64,000 nucleotides of DNA from Otis tarda. Taxonomy: Eukaryota > Chordata > Aves > Otidiformes > Otididae. Shown here piece by piece: positions 39,216-54,190 of this stretch (position 1 is its first letter; every line of letters starts with the position of its first letter). The position numbers and the translations under genes were made by a program. The DNA lies in assembly GCA_026413225.1 (NCBI GenBank), contig CM048553.1, positions 25,792,501 to 25,856,500 of the forward strand. The letters run 5' to 3'. The notes under the pieces were generated by a model. It saw only the letters and a list, made by a program, of their open reading frames with translations, ran no database searches and had not been told where the DNA came from.

Positions 39216-42200
39216 ATATGATGCTGTTCAACTCACTGAAGACTATACTCCCCTGACTGAGGCACTGTGCAAAAAAAAATAACAGAGGAATTAATTAGGA
39301 AGTGAGAGCTCTTAGAACATTTTTTTAAAAAAAAGTTTCCTTTAAGAAGAAGTGGAATCTGTTAATGAAGTGTTAACCTCTACTGACACTTTCATAGAAT
39401 AAATCATGTCAGGTGGAAAAACGTCGAGCTGCAGGGTGAGGTGGAGGGCGGCTGCAAGCAAGGCTCCCCTCCTTTGCACTGCAGGGATAAGAGCTCCTTG
39501 GAGTCAAGGTGTTAAAGAACAAAGAATGGCCCCAAACCAAGCAAAAACCCCATGTAAGATAGTTATTTTTTAGTGGAAAGAAGCTTGATTGCAATGAAAT
39601 ATAATTTTAGTCAATCCATATTACCATATTTTCATGCTTATTTGGTGCATGTATAGAACAGAATACCTGGGGCCTGGATGAGGTTTGTCCAGTCAAGAGA
39701 CACACACATCTACTCATAAATATACACACATTTGTAAGAAAACAGATCAGATTTTTCACTTGTATTGCTCCTGCTATTTGCAGACTGAATTCCTCATGCT
39801 CCTTCCTCCAGGTGTGAAGTTCTCTATGCCCAGCCATCAGCCCTTCGCTCCGCTACCTTGTGTAATTTCAACGTTGCTGTGTAGTGTGTTGAGTGAAAAC
39901 AGAGTCTCTGTGGGCAAACTCCTGAGCTCTTCATGGAGCAGGCTCTCCTGTTGGCTTTGCCTTGCTGCACCCAGGTAGCAGCACTCCTCTCCCTTGCATA
40001 GGATCTTTCGGCAATGAAAACATTTAAATAAGAAATAACCATAACAGAGACTACGATTGTCTCAATCATAGCTTAGAAAGAACCTGAACGATAGCTATGG
40101 GCAGTGAAGTGCTGTGTTCCTCATATTTGAGAGGAGCACAGCAAATTTCATATTTTTCTGTTCTTACTGGCTATCAGTAGAGACATTGGAAACCAAGCAG
40201 TTAAGTTGAGAGGCAACATGAATAACTCTGCATAGAAGTATTTTCTGGATTCTTCAGAGATATTTCTAACTCAAACAAACTGAAAACAGATCAACATAAG
40301 CTTTGTCAACACCATTTTCACATAGCCAAGTTGTCTCTGGACAGCAGCGATGCTAGTGGGATTTGAAAGCTCTCAAGCCTGACTTTTTGAATAGGAAACA
40401 GGCTCCATTTGGAGCCTACACGTTTTTAAAGGTAAATAAATTCAAATGTGTTAATGCCTGTGTGTCCATTTACAGTCAGATTGTCAGAAAAATTATGACC
40501 TTCCAAATCCCCCTGTATCTGACTAGGTCAGTGAGATTTTCCCTGCTTTAGGGAGATTGCTTATGACTTCTGCATGGGCTGTGCATCACATAGTAAAGTG
40601 GTGCTGGTGCTCCTTCAATAAGTCCCTAAGAAGGGGACTAAGAAAGGGGTTCTAAGAAAGAAACCTCATAACATTCAGTATACTGCCCCATGGCATACAT
40701 TTTAGAGCTAGAAAAGCTAGAAAAGTTGCTTGTAATATTTTGTTCCTTGTTTTGTGATGCTGTAATTAAAGGAGCAAACACCATCTCCAGAGAGAAGGTG
40801 TGCTCGTATCACTCTCAGATCTGCAGCTCTAACCAGTGGCAGAGAAAACTCCTGGTAGCTTACGGGAATGTAACATACATCCTCAGCTTTTTTTTTTTTT
40901 TTTCATAGTCACTCTAATCTGTGCTGTTTGGGCTGTGAGGGAACTATTTTGCCTTTCTCATTTTGCTCCACAGCTATATAAGACAAGAGCCATCACCAGG
41001 GAAGAAATAACAACAAAAAATTCCCATGCAAACCTCCTCTGAGAGCTATGAGGATCTGAAACCAGAACCAAGTCAACAGGAAGACACAGTTCCTCCACTA
41101 TCAACAATGATTTTCAATGTTAGAAAAAAAAAAGAAGCTAATAAGAACATGCTAAGGAGCCAAGAAGTGAGGTGACCCTACTCACGTACACAGTCTCAGG
41201 AAATCCTGACATTTTCAAACCACATTTTGAGAATCAATTGTAGCAGAGAATGAGATAATGACAGTTTTCTGAAAGATAGATATGAAGAAAAGGAAAAATA
41301 ATGCTGTAATAAAAGATCCAAAATGTGATTCTGGTACGAATTTTGCATTTGAGTTCTGTGCAAAAATGTAATTAGAACACTTATATTCTACCACCATAGC
41401 CCACCATGGCTCCTCTTCAATCCCAGTTTCTTCTTAGTACCAATTGTAACATTGTGCTTTGCTTATTGTAGTTTCCATCTTGGAAATTAGTGTGTAATAT
41501 TTCAGCTGCTTCTAATTTGACCACACTGAAACTTGGCTTTACTATTTACTCAAACAGATATGTTTCCCAAGGAAACCAGCAAGCTGTGTTCTTTGAAGTG
41601 CAATAAAAATAGCAAACCTCTGTTGATTTCAGATATATTTTCCAAGGTGCTACATCCAACACAGCCTGGTTTTAACAAAATAAAAACGTGTAGGAAAATT
41701 GCTCTTGCTCCTTGTCTATTCTGGATCACTCACAGCTAACACACTGATTGCGGAGACGGATTCCAAACCCAAAGAAAGCTGACGGACATTAACCAGGACT
41801 TTTACTGCTGTAGCTCTTGCCCGCAAAGGACGAAATAGCAGTTTTAATCAGAAGTAGAATGTCCCCAGTTAAATCAGTCTGAGAAAGGCAGAAGGATGGA
41901 GGCTTTCCAGCATGAAGCAGTGGGAATTTTTCAAGGCTTTCATGACAGGGAAGTGTTTGGGCTTTGAGGAGAAATAAAGTGGCTATCTGGGGGCAGTGGG
42001 CAATGGTTGTAGTCACAACAGAGTTATGGAACTATTATGAATCCATCCTGCTATGGCAGATTATTTGTGGGGTTATTTTAAGCTTAGACTTGCAGAAGTA
42101 CTCATTGTCATGCTCCTACACCGTTAAGGATCAGAGTCTTGCTTTGTAGATTTTTACTCTGACGTAATGTTGATAACCTCTTTCATGCTGTGTCACATGG

Positions 42201-45200
42201 CATTGTGAAAATGTGAGCTACTTTTCAAGATGAATAAGAGTACAGATATTTGATCTGCCAGAGCCAGTGGGACAATTTTCTAAGCTTGACCTCCTCCTCA
42301 GATGAATTTAGGAAATTCATGATGCCAAAATATCTTTGAAGAGGTAGACTTTCTCCAAGTCTCTGCCACACAGTTTGGACACAAACCACCCCTTACTTAT
42401 GATCTTGAAATCCATATGAGCAAAAATGTTTGCTGGTTTTTCTTTTTTTTTTTTTTTTGTATTGGCATTGCAAAATTAATTCATGCTCAAGAGCTATTTG
42501 TGAAAGTCACTAATGTCTCACAGTAGAGAAGAACCTCAGAGCAATATCTGAAAACAGTAGAGAAATGCACAATATTCTGTGTGAAGCAGAGTGGTTTGCA
42601 ATTTGGAAATGGAGCAATAATCTTTGGCTGTTGCTTTTAAATTGCATGCACATACGCAATTATTCTGCATTTCAAATCAGAACTACTACCAACATTATGG
42701 AAAAATATTGTTAGGGATGAAATCTATTTTGATGGACAGTATTACGAATGCTTTGCTACTGGGAGAAACAAAGAGCAGCCCTCCAGAAATCAAGTAAGTG
42801 TTTGAGGCTGGGAGGGGAGCTCCCCCATTGAAAATGGGATATTGTTAACAAGCAATTATTTGTTATCACAATATTATCAAAGACAACAGTTAGGTTCATC
42901 TCTATCAGTTCTGAGTTTGTTTAACGTCCTTAAAATACCTCCCAAGACAGACACTCAGAACCCTTTGGAGCCATCTGTCCCCCAGATGACAAAAGACTTT
43001 GTAATTCTCAGACAGATAATGTGTAACTGCTAATTAAAGCCCATTAGTCTTGTAATTTGTCCAAAGAATATGAAAAAAAAAAATTTTTCCCTTTTTCTTC
43101 ACAGATACTGTGTAGGTGCAGGTGGCTTCATTAAACGAGAGCAAGATATACTTCATGCCAAAAAGGCATTTATCTGAGAGGTGAACTTGCCAGCCTAAGG
43201 AACCTGATGGGCAGAAATACTCCAGCCTCCCTGAGCAGCTTTATACCTCACTGAGCAGAACAGCAAATGCAACTGCATTTGGGAGGTGCCACTGAAAGGT
43301 TTTGTCCCTTGACTGAATGAAAATATTCTTAGGATACTTTTGACCACCGTTATGTGGTGGTTATGTCCATGCATGTCTAATTGCCTAATGTTATTTGTGT
43401 ATATTGTTCACTGGTGATGCTTCATCTGATGTGAAACATTTCTTAATAGCAGAAATTGTTCTGGGTCAGGATGTATTTTTCTCTCCCGATGTCTCCCTAT
43501 GCTAGCTGACTTCTGCAGCTCAGCTGAACTACTTCAGAAGCAGCTCTCTCTTGGCAGATTGATAAACACCTCCGCCAAAATTAATTCTGCTGAAGAGCTG
43601 GTATTTTTGAATGTTAGAGAACCAATCTGAGAAAGGGCTTTCGAGCTTTTGACTTTCTGAGGATTGCTGACAGAATGTGACAATGCTGACAATGCTGACA
43701 CACAGTGTAGGGACGCTTTGCCTATGTCTATTTTGCCCTTGTACCAACAAGGGTGTGTTCATCTGGTCATTGTGACATGAAGGACATTTTAACTTTCTTG
43801 CTGACTTCGTTGCTGGTAGTACCCACAGTGATTTTCAGTGTTGTCTTCTTGCTCAGAAAGAGGCAAAACTGCCTCTATAAAACTATATATAAACTATAAA
43901 CTGCCTATAAAACTATATCAGAAGCTGAGAAAACGAACATCAAAAGGTTGCTAGCAAAGCATGCAGCTACTACTAGATGTATTGCATGCATTTGATATGC
44001 TCAGTGGTGGCTTTTTTAACTTATATACAGATAGACTCTCTCAACTATATGAGACATCTAAAAAATATGTGGAATTTAGCCAGGCCTTTCTGCATATCAG
44101 CCCTGCCTCAGCCTAGTAGTCACCTTTCAGTGAACTTGTTGCTGGAGTGCTGCATAAAGTGCAGGAGCTGAATCCCCTCTCTGCCCAGCAATGCTTGAAA
44201 TTGCATCACTTGAACGCCAGTCAGATGACTGAGAACATCGGTGTAGAGTCTATGCAGGTATTTTGTACTACATGTGTATGTTTAACATATGCATGTGTGT
44301 AGTCTGTACATCACAGCACGCTAGAGGGTTCCCTAAGACATTTCTGTCTCAGAAACAACTGTTGAATATTTTTCCTTCTAATACCTCAGAATTTTTAAAA
44401 TATTTTGAAAAATTCACTAACCAGAAGGAAGAAGTCAGTTAGCTCATGGCTGAGAGCACTATTGCGAAGAAGGACATTTTGGCACAAAATTCCCAACAGA
44501 GAGCAGAAAGCCAGGTCAGTCACTCTGGAGTAGGTGGTTTGGGGGTAGGAAGGGACAGCTTTTCACCACTGACTTTTGTGGCAACTTTGGTCAGGACTTA
44601 GAGACAGTTTTAGATGTGTTTACAATAAAACAATTTGAAAGGCTGTGAGTTTTTACCAGTGAAAACATGCTTGGAGGCTAAGTTTACATTTTGAGTGTAG
44701 AAGCCTACATCTGTCAGTAGTATTTTCAATGGATTCAGTGAGGATAGAACTTTTTTTGCAAACATTTTCTCAGAACAACACAGCAAGACTCTGGCAGGAA
44801 CATGACCCAAACACAGATCTGCTGAGTCCATGCACTCCAGTGTCTTAACCAGAGGTTTTTGCTTGACTTTAATATATATTTCTGTGACCTTTAATGCTAA
44901 AAGTTCTTGATGGGGTGAGTGCTATTCAACTCTTTAAGAATCAGTGGTTTGATATTCATGTATATCTATTTACCTTAATAGAAGAAGAAATTCCAGCAGT
45001 TTTTATGAGTCCGACTTTTCTTTAATTGCAAAAATAGAAACCTCTCACAAAGCCAAAATTTCCTGAATACTCAGTTCTATGTCAAAGAAATTCCACGTAA
45101 AATACTCCTGTGCAACACATAAAATAAACTAAGAAAGGGCAATTGCCTGGCATCCGGCTCAGCACGGACCCTGCCAGGCATCGCCTGATCCAAGGGCTAG

Positions 45201-48200
45201 AGCAGACTATGCTTTCCAGGGCATCTGAAACCCCTCTACAGGGCTCCATCTTCCTGTATCTGCTGCAACAGGAAATGTCAGAGCAAGGCTTAACTTCTGC
45301 GGTTTTTCTTCCAATATTGCTCTCTGAGCAATCTCCCCAGTTTTTCTGGGGGAATGACCTGAAAAGACAACAGCAGCCCCTGCATGTTTGCAGCCCCTGT
45401 GGGGAACATGGGTGTTGCAGGGCGGTACCAAGCATCCCCTCTCTGATCCATGCGTAGCCATTAATGTTGGTAAAAAAGGAGCTGTAAAGGACGAAATCCT
45501 GGTTCCCACAGAACTCAACCAGCTGATGCTTTTCATTTCAGTAAGATCGAGATTTCACTCACATCTTCAGTCATTGTTTCTTTGTAGGAAGGTTTTCTAC
45601 ACGTGGTGAATTGTTTACTGCAAGGTTCAGCTTACCTACAGCACACAGTGCAACAGAACAACAGCTTTACAGTCAGAAATACACATCTCCTGGTGTAGAA
45701 AATCATCCAGGTTTTTATGGCATAAAAACACACTACACACTTAATGCTAAAGTAGACAACGAATTTCCTGGCTTATATAAAAACAAAGGGATAATTCAAT
45801 TAGAACTGTGTTTTCATTCAAATGTCATAAACAATGAATTTGTGGCTTACAGAGTGTGCCTCAGTTTTGCAAGCATGGGAAGCCTTTCTACATTTTCAAG
45901 CCTTTCCAATTTTGTGAACCATGCATTTCAAGCATAACCCAATAAAAATTGATTGCATAAAACTTTCCTGTCACAAATGTACAGTAATATTTTATCTAGA
46001 TATGAACTTAAAAAAAAACCTAGAAAACTTTTTATATGCTCAGGGAATTGTTTAAAATATATCCAGGATTTAGTGTAGATGTTTTGATTCCTGAAAGTCT
46101 ATTGCTAATTTACAAAGATTGTATCTGCTAAGCATAAAACATATTTATGATGTTTCTTTCTCCTAATTGCATTCTTTATTTTTATTTTTCTTTTTTTTTT
46201 TGCTGAAGTGCATTGTTGGTAACTGATGCACCATTCTGCAATCAAGAGAGTTAGTACTTGTGTAACGTAACACAAATGACTGAAAAGCAGACACCTTTGC
46301 TCATGACATCCTGATATATGAGAAAAATTGTTACCAGGTTACTCCTACATGGCCTACAGCTAGAAAGGAGAAACATACTCTGGTTCTTTTTTGGCATTTT
46401 CCCAAACTTGGCAAGCCATGACAAACTGTTCATACTGTATGTGGCAGTACCTGTGCAGGTGATGGCATGTCTGGAGTGACTTGTTATCCTCCCACATTCC
46501 TATGAACTGACTTCCCAAGAAGTCCTTCATCAGGAAGAAATTTTACAGCAAGGGAACAAGATGAAAAATCCTTGCATTCCCTCCTTTTGAAAACGAAGGC
46601 TGCAGTATGGATTGTATCCACTTTGTGTTGGACTTACTCATACTATAATTCTTGTGAAGCCTCTGAATCGCTGCCAGTTCAAAGCTATGGCCTCTGCCAG
46701 AGGGGCACCTCCCTTTGGTTGCTGGAGAGCCAATTGTGAGCACGATGGTTAAGTCCTTATAAAGTTAAATATTTGCTATATGCCCAAAGACAATAAAAGG
46801 CTCGTAAAATAAAAAAAGCCTGTAGTACAATAGATTCAATAAGCAAATCCTTTTCTTTAGCTATTTCCTGTTCATTTGTTGTGGGCCTGAACTTGATAAA
46901 TCCGCCCACACAGTCTGCGGCAAGCAGAATATGAGCTCTGACCATTTGTAGAGCATCACTCATTATAGACAGCTATCGAATGCAACTTTCATCCCTGTGG
47001 CAGCCAGTGCTGGTGATGCTGTCTCTGAACCAGAGATACAGCCTCTTTCTTCATGGATCTTGTTTCACAGATTGTTCAAACTGCTCAGAATTCCCTCCAA
47101 AGCCCTTCTCAGAAGGGATGTTAATTGTGACAGTATTTGTCCATAAAGGGCTTATTCATTAAAAACGTGCACAGGTGCGCACACACACATGCACTGGGAG
47201 AAGGACATACATCTCCTTGCATACCAATAGCCTCCCAGAAGCACCTATGCATGCAACATACTGGTGATCAGCCTTGTGCCACCATCTGCACTGAGATACG
47301 TTGGCCTTGCTTGTTCAAAACTAAAGAAATATCAACCTATATGTAGCATAATACTGATGAATTGGGATCTTTCATGTTAAATACAAAGGTGAGATTGTAT
47401 TTCACCAAGTGTTTTCAGTTATTTGCTAGATATTTAGATAACCTCTAAAATCAGAGAGGGAGAAATCCTGCCCTTATCTGCACTGCTGAAGTCAGTGAGA
47501 ATTACTGCTGTGTTACACAGGGTACAGTGAAAGAAGAGGTCTTCCATATCAAGGAGCTGTCTGGTCTCGGGTTAGACGACTTCTCAACAGTCAGTCTTAC
47601 ACTGGTGATATAAATGAGGTTACCTGTTGAAGAGCAAACATGTAGCTGGGAACGAGATAATTTCTGCTCACCTCCCCATCAGCCCCTTTCCTCAGCTCAG
47701 TGTCGTTTTAGCAAGTTGAGAAACCCAGTGTAACCAGCGTCCCTTGGCCCAGTCATTCCCATCATGAACCCGTTTGGTGTGGGAGCAGGCAGATGGGTGA
47801 CCCTGGTTGCCTGTGCTCCATATGGGGTCCCCAGAAAGCATTATGGTAGTTAAGAGAGGCAACATACCTCCTCTGTCCCACAGTTTCTCCCACTCATGAT
47901 TTATACTTTGTGCATTTTGGGGGGATTATGGGTTACTCTCTACTTGAACACAGTTCTTATAATAATTCAATGTATATATATCTATAATATATATGTATGT
48001 ATGCTACCCAGAATTTCCAGATGTTTGCTTTTTTTGTGCCTTTTATCTAACATTTAACTTCTCAAGAGATTTTTAGATGTCTTTTTTTTTTTAGATGAAA
48101 GGATTATATTCTCTCAAAAAGAGAAAGGTAATGTTATTCTGCTTGTAAAGATACTTGATCTGTGTGCTCCAACTTTTATCTCTAATTTAGTTTTAAATCT

Positions 48201-49245
48201 GCACTTACCCTTTCCATAATTACAGTGGCTTTTTAAAAAAAAAACAACAATGTGGACCAGGCACTTGAATTCTATGAACTACACACTTTCCAGTACGACT
48301 TGTGGTGAGTACATCTTGGATCAACAGCAAGTCAATGTAGGGTGCAAACTGTAAAGGAGAAATGTTCCAGCTGAAAATGCATAGGATGCACAGATTGGAG
48401 AATAAACACTTTGTGGTGGCTATATTGTGGTAGAGAGAAATGCAGGGCAGATGAGGGAAGGAGCTGTATCTGTTTGACCGTATTTATGCAAACTAAAATC
48501 ACCAGCACTTGGGAATGGCAGGGTTGCATCTAGTCACACCACTGCACATCACACATTACATGAAGTAAGCTGCTACAGTCACTTCTCAAAGTTGCATTTG
48601 CTTGCAGTGAGAGAAAAGGAACTAGATTCTTCAAATCAGTACAGACATTTGATGTTCTTTAAAACAGAGCAAAGAGAGTTGGTTTTTTTTTTTTTTCTTT
48701 TAAAGATAGACTTATGAGATCCTGAAATTGGATTATGAGGAAAATCTCAAATGGCATATACTGAGAGTTAAGTAGTTTCCTGCCCCAGCAGAGCACAGTG
48801 CCCATCTCTGCTGCTATAAAATAACAGAAAATAAGACTTGACAGGAGTTTGACAGGTCATCTAAACAGTTCCTCTGTCAAGACAGATGAGCAAGGCCTAA
48901 ATCATCCCTAACACTGTCTGTACCGTTTTGTGTTTCATGAGAATCACACCCAACACTCTGGTGAGTTATCTTACCACGATGCTTTCTTTTTCTGCAGCAG
49001 TATGACATTCTCAGTAATGATAACCTTCTCACCACTTAAATTTAACAGTTAAACCAGCTGCCCTTTATTAGGCTGAGAGAGAGATACTGATCTACACTTG
49101 AAATGCTCAGAAATACTTTTGTTTATTTTCTCGATGATAGTCTGAGTACTTAATAATGGGATGCTTAAATATAGATTTGTTATTCATCTGGAAGTACCTG
49201 CAAAATACTGTGCTCCACAGAAACATCTTCGGGTCATGAAAAAAT

Positions 49246-50203
49246 TATTGGGCCCAGCCCTGTTCAACACCTTTGTCAGTGAGATGGACAGTGGGACAGA
49301 GTGCACCCTCAGCAAGTTTGCCACCAACACCAAACTGTGTGGTGCAGTCGACACACTGGAGGGAAGGGATTCCATCCAGAGGGACCTTGACAGGTTGGAA
49401 AGGTGGGCCTGTGCAAACCTTATGAAGTTCAGCCAGGCCACGTGCAAGGTCCTGCACCTGGGTTGTGGCAATCCCATGCACAAATATAGGCTGGGTGGAG
49501 AATGGATTGAGAGCAGCCCTAAGGAGAAGGACTTGGCTGTGCTGGTGGACAAGATCAACATGAGCTAGCAATGTGAGCTCACAGCCCAGAAAGCCAACGG
49601 CATGCTGGGCTGCATCAAGAGGAGTGTGGCCAGTAGGTCAAGAGAGGTGATTCTGCCCATCTACTCTGCTCTTGTGAGGCCCCACCTGGAGTACTGCATC
49701 CAGCTCTGGAGCCCCCAACAGAAGAAAGATGTGGGCCAGTTGGAGAGGGTCCAGAGGAGGGCCACAAAGATGATAAGAGGGCTGGAGCACCTCTCCTTTG
49801 AGGACAGGCTGAGAGAGTTGGGGCTGTTCAGCCTGGAGAAGAGAAGGCTCTGTGGAGATCTTATAGTGGTCTTCCAGTACTTAAAGGGGGCCTACAAGAA
49901 AGATGAGGAGAAACCCTTCAGCAGGGCCTGTTGCAATAGGACAAGGGGTAATTGCTTTAAAATAGAGGGAGATAGATTCAGGTTAGACATCAGGAAAAAT
50001 TTTTTTACACTGAGGGTGATAGAACACTGGAACAGGTTGCTCAGAGAGGTGGTGGATGCCCCATCCCTGGAAACATTCAAGACGAGGTTGAATGGGGCTC
50101 TGAGCAACCTGATCTGGTTGGAGATGTCCCTGCTCCTTGCAGGGGGTTGGGACTAGATGACCTTTGAAGGTCCCTTCCAACCTTAATCATTCTATGATTC
50201 TGT
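49246..50203 (+). mobile_element. CR1 LINE, longest copy, 3' end of ORF2 plus 3' UTR
   Basis: About 960 bp. It begins inside ORF2 reverse transcriptase (trace GPALFNTFVSEMDSGTECT, the region following the catalytic core) and keeps one reading frame from 49161 to 50156, interrupted by one in-frame TAG at 49566-49568. Downstream traces include LRPHLEYC-like [14 protein letters not shown] and EHWNRLLREVVDAPSLETF, standard for the CR1 C-terminal region. The 3' UTR signature ggactagatgacc and the tail ATTCTATGATTCTGTG close the element. The endonuclease and RT catalytic parts are absent, so it is not autonomous. Confidence 0.95.
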
Positions 50204-53200
50204 GAACTTAAACCTTACAGGTATCTTAATTGCTAGAGCTGCCACAGAACTACAGGTGTCAAAGTAGCTTAACTTTGGCACTGTCCTAAATCTCAAGGGC
50301 TGGCCAGGGACTTAAATTTCACTAGATATTTGACTGAGGAGCTGATTCTGTTCTTCCTCCTGAGATGATATTTCAAGCTGGAGGTTTGACTTTCCTTCAC
50401 TGCTGGTCCGTGACATTTGCTGTGTAGGACTCACGCTTTCATTTTGCCAAGTCCCTCTGAAGTGGGTGTTCATGGAATAAGTACAATGGTACACTGGAAT
50501 GACCCAGCTGCCCCAGGAACTCAAAATTCGCAGTCTGCCACTACCATTGGCCGCAAAATCTCTTTTTTTGTTGTTTTTTGGTTTTTGAGTTTTCTTCCTC
50601 ATGTTGCTAGCACTGGGTCCAAATTGCACATGGTTGGGTTCCGGTCTTCTATGCTGCCAGAGGGCAGAGAGGGCATGCTCACACACCGCAGAGTCTCATT
50701 GGCTTGGGATCAACTACTGTTTCAATGCAAATGACTCTTAGGTTACAAATCCTCATATTTTTGAGCAGTATTCAAATAACTATGCATATTTAGCTTCACA
50801 CAGACACATCTGACTTTTAAAGTTCCAAGCACTGGAAATGCAGATACCTTCACATTGTTAGTGTTTAGGATTTGCATCTTTGAAAAATGGCTCAGATTTT
50901 GTTTATTAAGACTGGCAAAGGATGGAGGAGGATTCAGGAAAAGAGGACAGAAATTCACCACATTTATGTGGTTGGTTTTATCCCCAAAGAAAGTTATTTC
51001 ACTACACTACAAACACATGAGCACTTTGTAACGGCAATACTGGCAGATGTTTAATTAAGGTAGCGTTATTGCTAAGAATTTCAATACAGAGAAAATTGTC
51101 TGTTCTACCTTTGTTGCTCTTTTATTTCAGCTAAATCATGCTTATTAAGTAAATCAAATAAAAAATGTCTTACTTTCAGCATCCTGCACCACAACAAGTC
51201 TTTTAATTTGTGCTGCATTTCTGTATGTAATAGAGAATAACAACCAGCATCTTCCTGATTAATTTTGTTGCTCAAACAAAGCAACCATACAAACCCTTCT
51301 GCCAGACGAAATGTTCACTAAAGCGGGTTTTCATGTGTTGGGTGTGGTGTTTGAGAGGAAACAGATACTGCAGAGGTGATCCATGTAAGGCTGGTTTCCT
51401 CTTAAAATACCCCTTGAATCCACTGATTCAAGGGTCAACTCCTTTCCTACCTTTTGATACACTGACACATTAATCAATGCATTTCTCCTGTTCTTGTGAA
51501 ATGTATTAGAGACAAGCACCCTACTGCCAAGACATTGTAATTATTGAGGTCATGTCAGAATTCCCAACATTACTGTCACTAGTGTATGGCACTGTTTATA
51601 ATGTAGAGCAATGAAATTTGTCTTATGTGTGCGATGACAACATTTCAAGCAATCTTGAGATGAAGAAAAATAGCATTTTCCTTTGGAAAACATTTTGATT
51701 AGAAATTACTCAGTAAACACCTCCGAAACACAGCCTTTCCTACAAAGCCCAAGTGTGATGCCAGCTCTAAACTCAGTATGCACGTTAGACCAAATTTTTA
51801 GTGGCTTCAAATCATCATCCCTCCACTGAAACCCAAGCTACCACAAGGACTGATGTAACCACACAGTGTTTCCACCACCTGAAGCTCAAACAGAGATCCT
51901 AAACCCCAGACCCCGATTTTGGTTTTTCAGAGCATTCTACTGAACAGAGCACGAAAATATAATTAATGAAGAAAGAAAACAACCACTATAATGGCAAAGC
52001 ATTTCCATTTTGTACATTCACATGAACATAATAGACTGTGAAACAACTTGCACTTACATGTTGTAAACATGTACATTAGTAAAATCAACTTGTTCATTAC
52101 TAAACTCTCTATATTATGCACACTTCTTTTACAATCAGCTCATTTGTGTCTTTAGAAACTAAGAATGTCTTCTGGAGCACTCCTGGAAGTGCAGTGTGCC
52201 CCTAAGCTATTCAGAAATACAGCATTCATAGCAGAGCCATCTTATCGTCTTCAATGACTAAATCCTCCACTTCCCATTGTTCACTAGTAAAAGCAGAAAT
52301 AGCAATACGCAAAATATTGTTGTCTGAAAAAATAACCGCCTTCATATTCCTTGAAGTTTGAAAAATAGGTATTTGGCTTGAACAAATACACATTATTTTA
52401 TTTTCTTGTAAATGTTCCACTGGATTAACTATGTGATGATCTGTGCCATCAGCAGACAGTTAGCTCTCATTCCCCAGCTCCTCTTGTCGTCAGCTCACTC
52501 CTCACACTGGGGTGGGGCACAGTGGCTGTGTGCGTGTGTTGGTGGCACGAACAGAGCAAACCCCTTCCCTGCAAGGCATTGCCTCACGTACAAATAGTGG
52601 GAATTTGATCCCCTCTCATGGGGCTGGGTTTACACCTATCCCTCATGAACTCATTCCTGGAAGGGATTTTTCCAGTGAGATGGTGACCCACATAGGTAGA
52701 CATGTACAGTGGCCTTCCATTTAAAATTTACAAATGAAGGGTGAAGCTCAGGGCCTAGCTGTGTCGGTGAAGACAAAACTGAGCCTGGCTGAACTCAATA
52801 TTCAAAAACGGTTTCAAATCACTAAAAATGAAATTGTCTCCTGTTTTCAAGGTCTATGCTGCACTGTATCACGTAAGTCATTCCTGAACACTGAAGAGAG
52901 TTGTTCACTCATCTAAGTTAATGGGGATTTGTCTGCTAATTTCAATAGAATCTGGAATAGATTATCAAGGTTTATGGCAGAACTAGCTTATCATCTCTGT
53001 CTATGGGACTTTCGGAAGTCTGTTTTACCTTGTGGCATACAGACCATCCTGCAGTCCTTCTTCAACACCCGTGCAAGGTTGGGGCCTCTGTCTGTAACCT
53101 CCAAAGCTGCCTCAAGAGAATTGACATTTAGCTCAAGTGCCTTATTTCAGTTTTTCTCTTCTCCTTCACTATCTGACAAGATCTGGGTTTAAGACTATTC

Positions 53201-54190
53201 TAATCCATTATATTTTAAGTATCTTATGTGGTGCTGAGGAGAAAAATCATCATGGATGGAACTCTAGCAAGCAAATGAAGGAAAGGAAGAAATTTTAAAC
53301 CAGCAGCAGAGGTCCCACATTAATGTAACTGCAGTATAAAGGATGGCATTCTGTCTCTCCCTGTTCACCTGCAGTGTAGAGCAGTATTTTTACAGCTCCC
53401 AAATCAGGGCTCATATTTGGACATTTGAGATGAGCAAGTGTCACCACTGGCACTTGCAGCTGCCTCCTCCTCTGGCCTCCTCCTCTGAAGCATCAGATGC
53501 AAGTGGATTAGGAGGGAAAACAAAGGGGGACTGATAACTTTCCAGCTTCCTTCAAAGTTAGACTGTGATTAATATCTTGAAGTAGTTAGTATTTGAAATA
53601 TCCCATGCACATCTCAGCCAAAGGCAAAGGAGTGGGAATCTGTAGGACAGTTTTTCAGAGAGATGCAAGAAGGAATGACATTCATTAGACATTTTACGCA
53701 TAAAACTCCATAGGAGTCACAGCCCTGCAAAACCTCCTTGGCACTGGCCTTGCTGCTTGTAGATTCTTTACAACTGGCTCCATGTGTGAAATTTATCTAT
53801 TTTATCTCTTTTGTGATTTGCAGAACTTTTGCAGTGACAGTACTGTAACTTCTAACTGCAAATCAGCTTCTCCCTGACCTGATTTCTGCCTCAGAAATAA
53901 CATAGAGACTAATGACGCTTTGAAAGTGTGATAAAAGGTGCTTATTACTCACAAAACCGTACATTCATCATGTTTTCCTGATGACAGTCTCACACATGAG
54001 ATTGTCACCTTCAACAATTACGGACTCAGAACAGCAACCAAATTCTAAAAATAGATGCTTTCTGTGCAAAGACTCTAGTTTCTCATTTCTTACCTGCGAT
54101 CCTTTACTGTTGTGATCATAATTTTATAACAGAGACAAGCACTCATCTAGCATTTATCTCAGAATGGCTATTAAAGAAAATCATCATTGC
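50204..54190. other. Intergenic DNA downstream of CALCR (3' side)
   Basis: No gene recognised. It might include a longer CALCR 3' UTR form, since TTTATT (AATAAA on the - strand) occurs at 52397-52402, but this is unproven. Confidence 0.45.

Larger units (their letters stand above)
36759..49245. other. Intergenic DNA, no gene recognised
   Basis: 12.5 kb. It holds the hairpin at 39173-39215, a (TTTA)n run near 38957-38977, poly-T runs near 40889-40904, 42443-42458 and 46190-46201, and short TA-rich runs near 39157-39170 and 47970-48000. The longest open frames, about 100-117 codons around 45.1-45.9 kb, have no recognisable motifs. Confidence 0.5.

Noticed and set aside
45144..45180. 9-bp inverted repeat TGCCTGGCA / TGCCAGGCA with 19-nt spacer
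   Set aside because: Short arms and a long spacer; expected by chance in this much sequence.
45082..45937. Cluster of overlapping open frames of 104-117 codons on both strands
   Set aside because: No motifs, no splice logic, and similar lengths on both strands; consistent with chance in moderately GC-rich DNA.
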